From positions 1 to 44,045 of the forward strand of contig JAAZXM010000034.1 in assembly GCA_014240165.1 (NCBI GenBank): a stretch of DNA of 44,045 nt, in the 5' to 3' direction. Every line of letters begins with the position of its first letter. Position 1 is the stretch's first letter. The translations under genes were made by a program, and so were the position numbers. Positions 8,250-16,988 of this stretch are shown one piece after another. The DNA is from Myxococcales bacterium (GTDB lineage: Bacteria > Myxococcota_A > UBA9160 > UBA4427). The notes under the pieces are model-generated. The model searched no databases. It saw only the letters and a list, made by a program, of their open reading frames with translations, and had not been told where the DNA came from.

Positions 8250-9713
8250 TTGAACTGGATCGATCCGACTCGCCAGAAATTCATCTTGCTCGCCCTCGTC
8301 GCGGTCCATGCGCTCGCATTCCTGAGTTTCTACCCCGAGATCATCACCGTCAGCGACGAGATGAGCTACGTGCTGCAGACGCGCCTGCTCGCGGAAGGAA
8401 CAAACGAAGAGATCGTGCTCGACCCGTTTACGGGCAAATACGTTCATACCGGCCGCAAGACGCTCTACCCGCTGGGTACCGCGCTCTTCGCCCTGCCCTT
8501 CTTCAAAGCGGGAGGCTGGCAATTCGTATTCTGGATGCCCTTCCTGGCGCTGCTTGCGGCGCTCTGGGCCACGGCGAATTGGTTGAAGGAAGAAGGACGA
8601 GGCCCTCTCTTTGCCGCCGTTCTCCTGGCCTATCCCCACACGATCATCTATTCGCGACTCTGCATGAGCGAAATGCCGAGCCTCCTGCTCGTATCCACCG
8701 GGCTGCTCTGCTTTTGGCGAGGTCTGGATCGCAATCGAGTGATCTACTGGTTGGCCGCCGGCTTCGTTGCCGGGCTGTCCATCCTGGTCAGGGAAGGCAA
8801 CGCCCTCCTCTTTGCGCCCTTCTTCCTGGGGGCCCTGCTCCGCCGCGATGCGAAGTGGTGGATTCTGCTTCTATCCGGCATTGCGGGAGTGGGTGCGCGC
8901 CTGGTTGCGCATGCGCTCTACCTCGACGACGCACTCTATATGCGACCTCCATTGGCCTTCGGGCTGGACTACATCGCGGCGAATATCGGCTTCTATACAG
9001 GGGTGCTCACGCTGCTGGTCCCGGGCGGCCTCTTCCTTGGCCTGCTCTACCGCGGCCGCCGAAGACCCGAAATAATCGGGGCCATCGCGACGTTCTTCGT
9101 ATTTCACCTGCTCTATTCTTTCTCGGGCGAGCAAAGCGGCGTATTGAAGAGCCTGGTCATCGGACCGCGCTTCTTCATTGCCCTGCTTCCACTCCTTGCC
9201 TTTGCCATGGCCGAGTCCGGCCCGAGGCTCTGGGCGGCGGCCAAGTCCAAATGGGCGGCCGGTTCCGGCCAGCTCGATTCGTTGGGCCGGCGAATCCTAT
9301 GGGCTTGGCTGGGTGCCGTCGCGGTGGGGGTCTTCGCGGTTCACGTCGGCCACCACAGCTGGGCTGCAGGCCGGGTAGAAATCAGGGATGCGATCTATGC
9401 GCATACGCCCGACGGGGCGATAGTGGTCAACGACATGCGGGCCAGTGGAAAATTTTTCGACGCCATCTATGGAAACCGCATTTCGCTCAGCCGTCATTGG
9501 ATCGATCTCAAGAAGGCGGCGACCCTCATCCGGCGAAACGGCTCACTCTTCATCGTGCAACTCGATCGAAACGAAAGCCCTTTCTGGCAGCAAGTGACCC
9601 GGGAGAACGACGATTACCTCGCCTCCTATCGGCCACCCCCACATCTCGTCCTGGACCGCCGCTTCAGCGACACAGAGAGGCTTCGTATCTGGGAAGTCAC
9701 GCACGTGCCCTAG
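8250..9713 (+). CDS. Multi-spanning glycosyltransferase-like membrane protein
   Basis: A 487-residue protein with roughly nine to eleven hydrophobic helices and a soluble C-terminal part (about 385-487). The first loop contains the acidic pattern SDEMSYVLQTR, and MSEMPSLLL lies in a later helix. This layout is typical of GT-C fold transferases (PMT/ArnT type) that use polyprenyl-phosphate sugars. The start is TTG at 8250; no in-frame ATG is available, because the ATG at 8196 is followed immediately by a stop. The ribosome site is weak (GGGGG). Donor and acceptor cannot be told from sequence. Confidence 0.7.
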   Translation: MNWIDPTRQKFILLALVAVHALAFLSFYPEIITVSDEMSYVLQTRLLAEGTNEEIVLDPFTGKYVHTGRKTLYPLGTALFALPFFKAGGWQFVFWMPFLALLAALWATANWLKEEGRGPLFAAVLLAYPHTIIYSRLCMSEMPSLLLVSTGLLCFWRGLDRNRVIYWLAAGFVAGLSILVREGNALLFAPFFLGALLRRDAKWWILLLSGIAGVGARLVAHALYLDDALYMRPPLAFGLDYIAANIGFYTGVLTLLVPGGLFLGLLYRGRRRPEIIGAIATFFVFHLLYSFSGEQSGVLKSLVIGPRFFIALLPLLAFAMAESGPRLWAAAKSKWAAGSGQLDSLGRRILWAWLGAVAVGVFAVHVGHHSWAAGRVEIRDAIYAHTPDGAIVVNDMRASGKFFDAIYGNRISLSRHWIDLKKAATLIRRNGSLFIVQLDRNESPFWQQVTRENDDYLASYRPPPHLVLDRRFSDTERLRIWEVTHVP

Positions 9714-9811
9714 CCAGGCTGCCCTCTCCAGAAAACGCACTCGCGCTCAAGGCCCAGTCCTGATTTGGACGGCGAAGGCTGAAGCCAGTGGCCCTCAGCC
9801 GCATAGGCGCG

Positions 9812-9875
9812 AATCAATAGGCGCAAATCAATAGGCGGGAATCAGTCGCCGGGAATCAGTCGCCGGGAATCAGCG
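9812..9875. repeat. 14-bp tandem repeat at the 3' end of the BON gene
   Basis: About four and a half units of 14 bp start at 9812, 9826, 9840, 9854 and 9868. The first two are AATCAATAGGCG plus two bases; the later ones are AATCAGTCGCCGGG. The last units encode the C-terminus and stop codon of the BON lipoprotein (stop 9856-9858), so stop-codon copies are repeated downstream. It lies in the convergent gap between the genes ending at 9713 and 9856. Confidence 0.8.
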
Positions 9876-10209
9876 TGAGTTTCGAAACCACAGACCCAAC
9901 ACCGCTGGCATCACGGGCAGCCTTCACTGCACTCTCGATCATCTCCTCGCTCGCGAGGCTGCCATCGAGGGTAACGACCCCATCGACCGTCGTGACGTGA
10001 ACCCGCAAGGAATCAACCCCAGGCGCCGTCAGAAGACTGGCCTTCACTGCCGTTGTGATCGAAGCATCGTCGATCTGGTCGCCGACGGGTTGGTCGTTCT
10101 TCCCCAATTGATAGCCAACAACGCCGGCAGTACCGGCCGTCAGCACCAAGCACCCGGACAGCGAAACCCCCAGAAAAGCGACCAACGCGAAGGAAATGAC
10201 TCTGTTCAT
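9856..10209 (-). CDS. BON-domain lipoprotein
   Basis: A 117-residue protein with a lipoprotein signal peptide ending in the lipobox LSGC (about residues 17-20). A single BON domain follows (about 45-115), with the pattern DDASITTAVKASLL ... GVDSLRVHVTTVDGVVTLDGSL ... GVGSVVSKLTL. BON proteins of the OsmY/DolP type bind phospholipid or stabilise the envelope under stress. The start at 10209 has AGGAG upstream. The end of the gene lies inside a 14-bp tandem array, and its last codons are one repeat unit. Confidence 0.88.
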   Translation of the reverse strand: MNRVISFALVAFLGVSLSGCLVLTAGTAGVVGYQLGKNDQPVGDQIDDASITTAVKASLLTAPGVDSLRVHVTTVDGVVTLDGSLASEEMIESAVKAARDASGVGSVVSKLTLIPGD

Positions 10210-10482
10210 GATGCGCTTCTCCTGGTCTCGTTCATGGGCCGTCGTTCGCAGATTAGCGTTGCGGCGACGGAAATCCATTGGGACCTTTCCCTAAGCGACA
10301 CCGGGGAATCACGGCGCGCCGCAGGCGAATTCCGAGAACATGCCTGGGACCAGTATCCGCCGGAGGGGGACTCCCGAATAAGGAGTTGAAAAAATATAGA
10401 GAGCGGGTGACCATGACCGCGTCTGTCAGCCGCAGGGGTTTTCACCGACTTCTCTCGAGGGATCGTCGGAATAACTCACTCG

Positions 10483-11571
10483 ATGTCAACTCTTCAAATT
10501 GGAAAATCTGCACAGGGCGCGCGAGCGGACCTGATCGCACCGCTTACCGGCATCCGGGGCTACGCTGCAATTTGGGTTGTTCTCTACCACATGCGAAGCG
10601 GCCTCGACGTTCTGCTCCAAGGCCATGATTCGATTCGTTCGATCGTGAGCGTGGGGTTCCTTGGCGTCGACCTCTTCGCGGTTCTCTCGGGATTCATCAT
10701 CTCACTGACATACGCTGAACGCCTTTCCCAGCCTTCTCGCAAGGTGATCCTATCCTTTCTTTGGTTGCGACTCGCACGGATCTACCCCCTCCTCCTGGTC
10801 GTTCTCGGCTTCTTCGTCGGCGCGGGCATGTGGCGCAAGGGCATGGGTGACCTGGGGGCGACCCTCACTGACCCGACTTTCTGGATGCAAGCTCTCATGC
10901 TGAACGGTTGGGGCTTCGAATCGCGATGGGCTTATAACGTTCCGTCATGGACCGTGAGTTCCGAGTGGCTCTGCTATCTCGCCTTTCCGCTCCTGGCACC
11001 CCTACTGATCCGAGTTCGGGATGGACGCCTCGCGCTCGCGCTCGCGGGCGCAACGATCATCGCCACGATTCTCGCCATGCGCGCAGTAGGACACCCCTAT
11101 TTTGACGCATTCCTGGATTTTGGATGGCTGCGAATCGCGGGGGAATTCTTGGCCGGCTGTTGGCTCTACCGGGGGATGAGCGCCCAAAAAATCGAACAAC
11201 TGCCCTGGGGATGGATCGGCCTCGGTGCCCTCGCCCTGGCCATTTACTCTTGTACAAACGCACAGCATTGGCTGACGGTGATTTGCTTTACCGTGCTCGT
11301 CTACGCCCTCGCTCAAAATAGAGAGCCCCTACGCTCAATCTTCGGCAATCGCGCCTCAGTCTTTCTCGGCGAGATCTCATATTCGGTCTACCTCGTCCAT
11401 TGGTTCGTGCTGAGCGAATTGATGCCCGTGGTCGAACCCCAACTGAGCCACGTAGCGCTGAGTGGAAAACTCGCTCTCGCATTCGGCATCACTCTTTTAC
11501 TGGCCACGTTGACGTATTTCACAGTGGAACGCCCCGCCCGTGCTCAAATGCGCAAATGGCTCGAGAATTAG
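10483..11571 (+). CDS. Acyltransferase-3 family membrane protein
   Basis: A 362-residue integral membrane protein with about ten hydrophobic helices. The N-terminal block LTGIRGYAAIWVVLYHMRSG contains the R and H typical of the acyltransferase-3 family. GFLGVDLFAVLSGFIISL and YSVYLVHW are further family marks. Members O-acylate sugars or lipids of the envelope; the acceptor cannot be predicted. It is flanked by intergenic DNA on both sides and is probably monocistronic. The ribosome site is weak (GGA only). Confidence 0.85.
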   Translation: MSTLQIGKSAQGARADLIAPLTGIRGYAAIWVVLYHMRSGLDVLLQGHDSIRSIVSVGFLGVDLFAVLSGFIISLTYAERLSQPSRKVILSFLWLRLARIYPLLLVVLGFFVGAGMWRKGMGDLGATLTDPTFWMQALMLNGWGFESRWAYNVPSWTVSSEWLCYLAFPLLAPLLIRVRDGRLALALAGATIIATILAMRAVGHPYFDAFLDFGWLRIAGEFLAGCWLYRGMSAQKIEQLPWGWIGLGALALAIYSCTNAQHWLTVICFTVLVYALAQNREPLRSIFGNRASVFLGEISYSVYLVHWFVLSELMPVVEPQLSHVALSGKLALAFGITLLLATLTYFTVERPARAQMRKWLEN

Positions 11572-11676
11572 AGGCGCTCCGCTCGGCCGCGGGCCGGGCC
11601 TGAGAAGACCCGCGAGCGGATTGATGCTGCGATTCCGTTACACTGCGCTGGGATCCGATAAGCCGGAGACGAGACT

Positions 11677-12114
11677 TTGAAAACCACATGGTTCGTCGTT
11701 GGGGTATTCCTACTGGCCTGTGCGGGTCCTGTCAAAGATCTCAAGAGTGAGTCGCCAAGAACGCTCCCCGTCGCAAACCAGCCCGGATCCAATTTCGACG
11801 CCTCGAATTTTGCACCGGGCGCGGGGCGGGAACTCGTGGTTGCGAATTGCACCGCATGCCACTCGGACAAATTGGTGACGCAGAACCGCTCCGATCGCCA
11901 AGGCTGGCGAGAGCTGATTCGTTGGATGCAGAAGAAGCAGGGTCTCTGGCCCCTTGCCCCACAGACAGAAGACGTCATCGTCGGATACCTGGCTACGCAT
12001 TACGGCAGGCCCCAAGTTGCCGACGACACTCGGCGCCCCGCCCTTCCTGATCAACTCATGCCGCCAACCTCCTCATCCCTGCCCACGCCTGTTCTGAAGG
12101 AGAAAAACCCGTGA
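11677..12114 (+). CDS. Lipoprotein c-type cytochrome subunit of a sulfite dehydrogenase
   Basis: A 145-residue protein with a short lipoprotein signal (LLAC at about residues 12-15) and one heme-binding motif, CTACH, at 58-62. A Met near residue 127 (LMPPTSS) could be the distal ligand. Its TTG start (11677) has GGAGA upstream. The gene overlaps the next one by four bases (GTGA at 12111-12114), as expected for subunits made in fixed ratio. By analogy with SorAB-type enzymes it would accept electrons from sulfite oxidation at the molybdenum centre and pass them to the respiratory chain. Here it appears tethered to a membrane by lipid. Confidence 0.82.
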   Translation: MKTTWFVVGVFLLACAGPVKDLKSESPRTLPVANQPGSNFDASNFAPGAGRELVVANCTACHSDKLVTQNRSDRQGWRELIRWMQKKQGLWPLAPQTEDVIVGYLATHYGRPQVADDTRRPALPDQLMPPTSSSLPTPVLKEKNP

Positions 12115-13430
12115 CCAAGAAGAGCGACGAAAGAGGAATTCACGACCTGTACAGCGAAGATCCTCTTGGCGCGGATACAAAACTTTGGGGTCGGCGTTCG
12201 GACCCCATCACCCGGCGCGGATTCCTGCACGGAGCAGGCCTGAGCGCGATGGGCGCAGTGCTTGGGATGAGCATTCCCTTTTCGCGCAATATGCCCGCCG
12301 GATTGATCCCCGCGGCATTGGCCGACACCTCCGAGGTTTTTCGAATCCCAGGAAAACACGATGGACTGGTCGTCCTCAACGATCGCCCCATCAATGCCGA
12401 AACTCCCGCTTACCTGCTCAACGACAACATCACGCCCAACGACAGGCTTTTCGTCCGAAACAATGGATTCCCCCCGAGCGAAGTCGACGCGTCGACTTGG
12501 ACGTTGGATATCGGCGGCGAGTCGGTTCGGACCGAAAAACGCTTCACCCTCGATGAACTGAAATCCCGCTTCCCCAAGCAGACGTTGCAGTTGCAACTGG
12601 AATGCGGAGGAAACGGCCGCTCTGAGTACAGACCTCGCGCCAGGGGAAACCAGTGGAGCACAGGCGCCGTCGGTTGCCCCGAATGGACGGGCATCCGGCT
12701 GCGCGACGTTCTGGAAGAATGCGGAATCCGGGACGATGCGGTCTACATCGGCTACTACGGAGCGGATAGTCATGCCAGCGGAGACCCCACCAAGCAGGCC
12801 ATTTCTCGGGGCGTGCCCATCGCCAAAGCTCTAGAGGACGAGACTCTGCTCGCCTTTGCGATCAACGGCGGCGAAATTCCCGCCCTTCACGGCGCTCCAC
12901 TGCGGCTCGTATGTGCCGGCTGGCCAGGATCAACCTCGGGGAAATGGATCACCCGCATCGACCTCCGTGACCGGGTTCATGACGGGACAAAAATGACGGG
13001 GAAGGCCTATCGCGTCCCCTGTGCCCCGGTGGCGCCCGGTGAAGCCGTGGATGATTCCGAAATGTGCATCATTGAATCGATGCCGGTGAAGTCCTTGATT
13101 ACCTCGATCCGGTCGGGCACGGTGCATCCGGTGGCGGAGGCAATCTCGGTCGGGGGCCACGCCTGGGCGGGTGATCTCGCTGTTCGTCAGGTTGAGCTTT
13201 CGACCGACTTCGGGCAAACCTGGTCTATCTGCGAACTCGCAGAGCCTCCGAACCGACTGGCTTGGCAGCGCTTCGAAGGCAAGCTGACTTTCCCAGTCAC
13301 GGGCTACTACGAGATCTGGGCCCGCGCCACCGACCAGGAAGGCCGAGCCCAACCGATGTTGGTTCCCGGATGGAACCCCAAGGGCTACCTCAACAACGCT
13401 TGTCACCGCGTTGCGGTCCGCGTGGTCTGA
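12111..13430 (+). CDS. Sulfite dehydrogenase, molybdopterin subunit (SorA-like)
   Basis: A 439-residue sulfite oxidase family protein. A twin-arginine-type signal (RRGFLHGAGLSAMG, about residues 35-48) predicts folded export. The molybdopterin domain has the ligand Cys in LECGGNGR (Cys165), then HGAPLRLVCAGWPG and KWITRI. The C-terminal dimerisation domain (about 310-439) includes VGGHAWAGD and the closing GWNPKGYLNNACHRV. It would oxidise sulfite to sulfate in the periplasm, with the overlapping cytochrome gene as electron acceptor. The GTG start overlaps the cytochrome stop. The substrate could be another S- or N-oxide, since the family is broader than sulfite. Confidence 0.88.
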   Translation: MTKKSDERGIHDLYSEDPLGADTKLWGRRSDPITRRGFLHGAGLSAMGAVLGMSIPFSRNMPAGLIPAALADTSEVFRIPGKHDGLVVLNDRPINAETPAYLLNDNITPNDRLFVRNNGFPPSEVDASTWTLDIGGESVRTEKRFTLDELKSRFPKQTLQLQLECGGNGRSEYRPRARGNQWSTGAVGCPEWTGIRLRDVLEECGIRDDAVYIGYYGADSHASGDPTKQAISRGVPIAKALEDETLLAFAINGGEIPALHGAPLRLVCAGWPGSTSGKWITRIDLRDRVHDGTKMTGKAYRVPCAPVAPGEAVDDSEMCIIESMPVKSLITSIRSGTVHPVAEAISVGGHAWAGDLAVRQVELSTDFGQTWSICELAEPPNRLAWQRFEGKLTFPVTGYYEIWARATDQEGRAQPMLVPGWNPKGYLNNACHRVAVRVV

Positions 13431-13507
13431 GGCGAAGCCAGGAAGCGGACATCTCCCCGAGAACCCGGTCACCCTACCCAGGCCCGGCTTGACTGACCCG
13501 CACTTTA

Positions 13508-13524
13508 TGACATGCTTTGTGTCA
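13508..13524. promoter_or_regulatory. Inverted repeat upstream of the DUF3604 gene
   Basis: TGACA (13508-13512) and TGTCA (13520-13524) are separated by 7 nt and lie 20 bp before the ATG at 13544. A TTGACT hexamer sits at 13489-13494. The spacing fits a small dimeric-repressor operator over a promoter. The identity of the regulator is unknown. Confidence 0.4.
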
Positions 13525-13543
13525 CTTTATTGGGAGGTGAGCC

Positions 13544-15538
13544 ATGCATGTCTTTTCGTTTCTCGTCCTTATCCTCAGTACCGGACTCCTCGTATCCTGC
13601 GGAGGCAGTGGTTCGGAAGAGAGCGATCCGACGAGCCCGCTCAACGCCTCGTTGCCGTCGGTCTTCGACATCCAAGATGAAGTGATCGGCCGAACACTCC
13701 CCGCGCCCAACCCCGATCGCAGCGCATTCTTTGGCGACCTCCATGTCCACACGACCTACTCGTTCGATGCCTACGCGATGGGAACCCTGGCTACGCCCTA
13801 CGACGCGTACCGATTCGCCAAAGGCCAGGCCATCCCCCACGCGGCGGGGTTTGACCTTCAACTCAAGGAGCCCCTCGACTTCTATGCAGTGACAGACCAT
13901 GCGATGTTTTTGGGGGTCGCCAGGGAAGCAGCCGATACGACGACCGATTTTTCGAAGAACGAAATTACCGAACCGCTTCATGACCTGAATGCGCCCGACA
14001 ATATGGGCAGAATGGGCCTACCCGGGCGGATGTCCAACTTCGCCGGGTTCCTTCCGTCAATGATCGGCGCGCTCGATGCGGGAGAAATAGACCGTGAAAC
14101 GGTTCTTGACATTACACGAAGTGCATGGGCCGACATCATTCGATCGGCCGACCTGCACAATGACCCCGGCCACTTTACGACCTTCGTCGCCTACGAATAC
14201 ACGACCTGGAGCGGCGATATGGGGAACCTCCACCGCAACGTCATATTCCGTGGTAGCGACAAGCTCCCGGCCGTCCCGTTTTCTCGCGTTCACTCGGGGA
14301 ACCCCGAAGACCTCTGGGCCTGGATGGACGGACTGCGCGAGGAGGGGATCGAGAGTCTGGCCATTCCGCACAACTCGAACGGATCGAACGGCCAGATGTT
14401 CAAGCTGGTCGACTGGGCGGAAGATCCGATGGATGATGCCTACGCCGAGCGGCGGCTCCGAAATGAGCCACTCGTCGAAATAACTCAGATCAAGGGAACC
14501 TCGGAAACCCACCCACTCCTTTCCAGCGAAGACGAGTGGGCTGGCTTCGAACTCATGGAAACCCGCGTGGCCACGAATTTATTCAGCGAGCCAAGCGGAA
14601 GCTATGTGCGCGACGCACTTTTGCGCGGCCTTTCCCTCGAGCAGCAGGGCATTGTGAATCCCTACGCGTTTGGATTCATTGGCTCGAGTGACACGCATAC
14701 AGCGGCTTCCGAAGTCGAGGAGTCGAATTTTGTATCGAAACTCGGCCTCATGAGCGCGGCCGCCGACCTGCGCGGATCGGTACCCTACTCACCGCTCCTC
14801 GGTACGGTGCTTGGCATGGTGGCGCCCGACGTGGTCGTAGAGGTCGACGGAGAGACGTACATGGGCGGGAGCATTCCCACCTTCGGAGCTTCTGGCCTCG
14901 CGGCGGTATGGGCCGAGGAGAACACGCGCGAATCAATCTACGCGGCGCTACGGCGCAAGGAAACCTTTGCCACATCGGGCCCGCGCATGCGGCTACGATT
15001 TTTTGCTGGCTACGACTTTGAGCCCGCCATGATCGATCGCGTCGACGTGGTCGCCCAGGCGTACGCCCGGGGCGTTTCCATGGGAGGTGATTTGATCGCA
15101 AGCGAGGGGGAGACGCCGGCGTTCCTTGTGTGGGCTCTGGCCGATCCGGGGAGCGGTGCGCTTCAGCGAATGCAGATCGTCAAGGGTTGGGTTGACGGCA
15201 GCGGCGAAACACACGAGTTCGTGTACGACGTGGCCTGTTCCGGCGGCGCCGCGGTCAACACCGAGACCCACCGCTGCCCCGACAACGGCGCGCGGGTCGA
15301 CATTTCGACCTGCGCAATTTCAGGAGACGGCTCCGCCCAGTTGCGAACCGTCTGGCGAGATCCCGACTTCGACCCGAGTGAGCGCGCTTTCTATTACGCG
15401 CGGGTTCTCGAGAATCCCACCTGCCGCTGGTCGACCTGGGATGCGATTCGTGCTGGCGTCCCACCCCGATCGGACCTCGCCACGACGATCCAGGAACGCG
15501 CGTGGTCCTCGCCTATTCAATATCAGCCTATGCCCTGA
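13544..15538 (+). CDS. DUF3604 lipoprotein (PHP-like metal hydrolase fold)
   Basis: A 664-residue protein with a lipoprotein signal (LLVSC at about residues 15-19) and a DUF3604 domain over most of its length. The FFGDLHVHTTYSFDA motif and the later FYAVTDHAMFLG and FIGSSDTHTAA blocks give the His/Asp pattern of metal-dependent PHP-type hydrolases. It is anchored to a membrane facing the periplasm or surface. The substrate is unknown; members are common in marine and soil bacteria. The start has GGGAGG at good spacing. It is convergent with the next gene. Confidence 0.85.
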   Translation: MHVFSFLVLILSTGLLVSCGGSGSEESDPTSPLNASLPSVFDIQDEVIGRTLPAPNPDRSAFFGDLHVHTTYSFDAYAMGTLATPYDAYRFAKGQAIPHAAGFDLQLKEPLDFYAVTDHAMFLGVAREAADTTTDFSKNEITEPLHDLNAPDNMGRMGLPGRMSNFAGFLPSMIGALDAGEIDRETVLDITRSAWADIIRSADLHNDPGHFTTFVAYEYTTWSGDMGNLHRNVIFRGSDKLPAVPFSRVHSGNPEDLWAWMDGLREEGIESLAIPHNSNGSNGQMFKLVDWAEDPMDDAYAERRLRNEPLVEITQIKGTSETHPLLSSEDEWAGFELMETRVATNLFSEPSGSYVRDALLRGLSLEQQGIVNPYAFGFIGSSDTHTAASEVEESNFVSKLGLMSAAADLRGSVPYSPLLGTVLGMVAPDVVVEVDGETYMGGSIPTFGASGLAAVWAEENTRESIYAALRRKETFATSGPRMRLRFFAGYDFEPAMIDRVDVVAQAYARGVSMGGDLIASEGETPAFLVWALADPGSGALQRMQIVKGWVDGSGETHEFVYDVACSGGAAVNTETHRCPDNGARVDISTCAISGDGSAQLRTVWRDPDFDPSERAFYYARVLENPTCRWSTWDAIRAGVPPRSDLATTIQERAWSSPIQYQPMP

Positions 15539-15620
15539 GCGATCAACCCCGCGCGATAGCGCACAGCCCCGAAACGTTCGAGCCTTCCTCGACAGCGAAA
15601 AGAAATGAGCCGTTCTCTCC

Positions 15621-16709
15621 TCAGCGCGTTTGCAGCAGACGCAGGCAGAGGATCTTCGCGATGTTGAGCATGAGGTGGGCCGCACCGTGGGCGTCCGAAT
15701 CGATCGCCTTCCGGATGGTCCGTTCGCTCAGGCTCAGGATACGGCAGGGGGTCGCGGCGTACATGTCGACCACCCGTGGCCGTTCGAGAAGAAACGCCGC
15801 GGCACCGAAGACGTCTCCGGGGCTGAACACGCCCAGGAGAGCGCCTTCATCGCGCACCTCGACATGCCCCTCGAGAATCACAAACATATTCCTGGCGGTT
15901 CCGCCCTTCTTGATCACGTGGTCGCCCGGTTCGCAATGGATGATGTTGCTCTTATCCAGCACGCCAATGACTTCGTCGTTTGTCAGGCCTTCGAGGGCCG
16001 AGACCTGGTTTTCGTTGAGATCCTCGAGCGCGTGGCTCACTTCGCCCAGGTAGAGACCCGAATCCACGAGCCTTTGGCTGATTACGTTGCCCTCGTCCGA
16101 CAAGAGCCTCTCGATACATTCGGGGATCCGTTTTTCGTCTCCCCAATCCCGGGTCGCCTCCGCGGAGGGAGAACCAATCCGCCGCAGGTAGTCGACATCC
16201 TCGATAACGTTGACGATCGGGATGAGGTATCCCGAATCCGGGCTATTGATGTTCTTGGCAGCAAAGGTCCGGCTTCCCTGGCCGACATAGCGGCTCAGCA
16301 GATGAGGCTCGCACGCACCGAAAATCAGCTGGACGCGCTTTTCGCCGACGAAGGCTTGAGATTTCTCTCCAAGCTCCCAGAAGATCGAACTCCCCCGGAG
16401 ATCGGGCTTGACCATTCCCCGTTCGCCCACAGCCATCGCCTCGGGCGGAATCTCGTCCAGAAAGGGAGCGAGCCGATAATGATCGACGAGTCGGTCGCTG
16501 AAGGGAGCGTCTCCGCCCCAGTTGAATCTCGAAGTCGCGACAACCTGGCCATCCGCAGCGGCGTAGAAAATACGTGCCGTGTCGTCCTCGGGTTCACGAA
16601 AGCGCCGGTTCGCGTGATCGGCGATGTCCCCATAGCGTCCCATTTCTTCGACATAGACGTCGTAGCGGAAGCGATAGACGGCTTCCTTCTCTTCATCGCT
16701 ACTGGCCAT
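15621..16709 (-). CDS. GNAT-type acyltransferase fused to a cyclic-nucleotide-binding domain
   Basis: A 362-residue protein with two domains. The N-terminal part (about 1-200) resembles the GNAT fold of N-acyl amino acid or autoinducer synthases: an early VYRFRYDVYVEEMGR, then RIFYAAADGQVVATSRFNWGG and MAVGERGMVKPDLRGSSIF. The C-terminal part (about 240-345) is a cyclic-nucleotide-binding domain: EPGDHVIKKGGTARNMFVIL, GVFSPGDVFGAAAFLLERPR. In its phosphate-binding cassette the usual Glu of FGE is Ala (FGAAA), while the Arg of PR is kept, so nucleotide binding may be altered or lost. The start at 16709 has GGAGCGC upstream. It may make an acylated amino-acid signal or lipid under allosteric control; that is inference. 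Confidence 0.8.
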   Translation of the reverse strand: MASSDEEKEAVYRFRYDVYVEEMGRYGDIADHANRRFREPEDDTARIFYAAADGQVVATSRFNWGGDAPFSDRLVDHYRLAPFLDEIPPEAMAVGERGMVKPDLRGSSIFWELGEKSQAFVGEKRVQLIFGACEPHLLSRYVGQGSRTFAAKNINSPDSGYLIPIVNVIEDVDYLRRIGSPSAEATRDWGDEKRIPECIERLLSDEGNVISQRLVDSGLYLGEVSHALEDLNENQVSALEGLTNDEVIGVLDKSNIIHCEPGDHVIKKGGTARNMFVILEGHVEVRDEGALLGVFSPGDVFGAAAFLLERPRVVDMYAATPCRILSLSERTIRKAIDSDAHGAAHLMLNIAKILCLRLLQTR

Positions 16710-16988
16710 ATGCGCTCCGTCTCGAATCAACGGGATCTCCTTTGCAGTGGGGTGCTCTGAACCGCAAGCATACTTTGGATCCCCCCCTCTGGAAGTATGC
16801 CGGGCGGAGCCTGCACGAACCTTTCGATAATCGCCTGAGATAGCGCCCATCCCCATAGTAGAGGCGCCCTGCCCCTAAGCAGCTCAAATTCCTTCTTCGC
16901 TCGGCAACCTGGGGCCCAATGTGTCACTTTTGCCCCCCCATGGCCTGCGTCGCCCACGAGCAAACGCCCGAATCGGAGACCGAATAGG

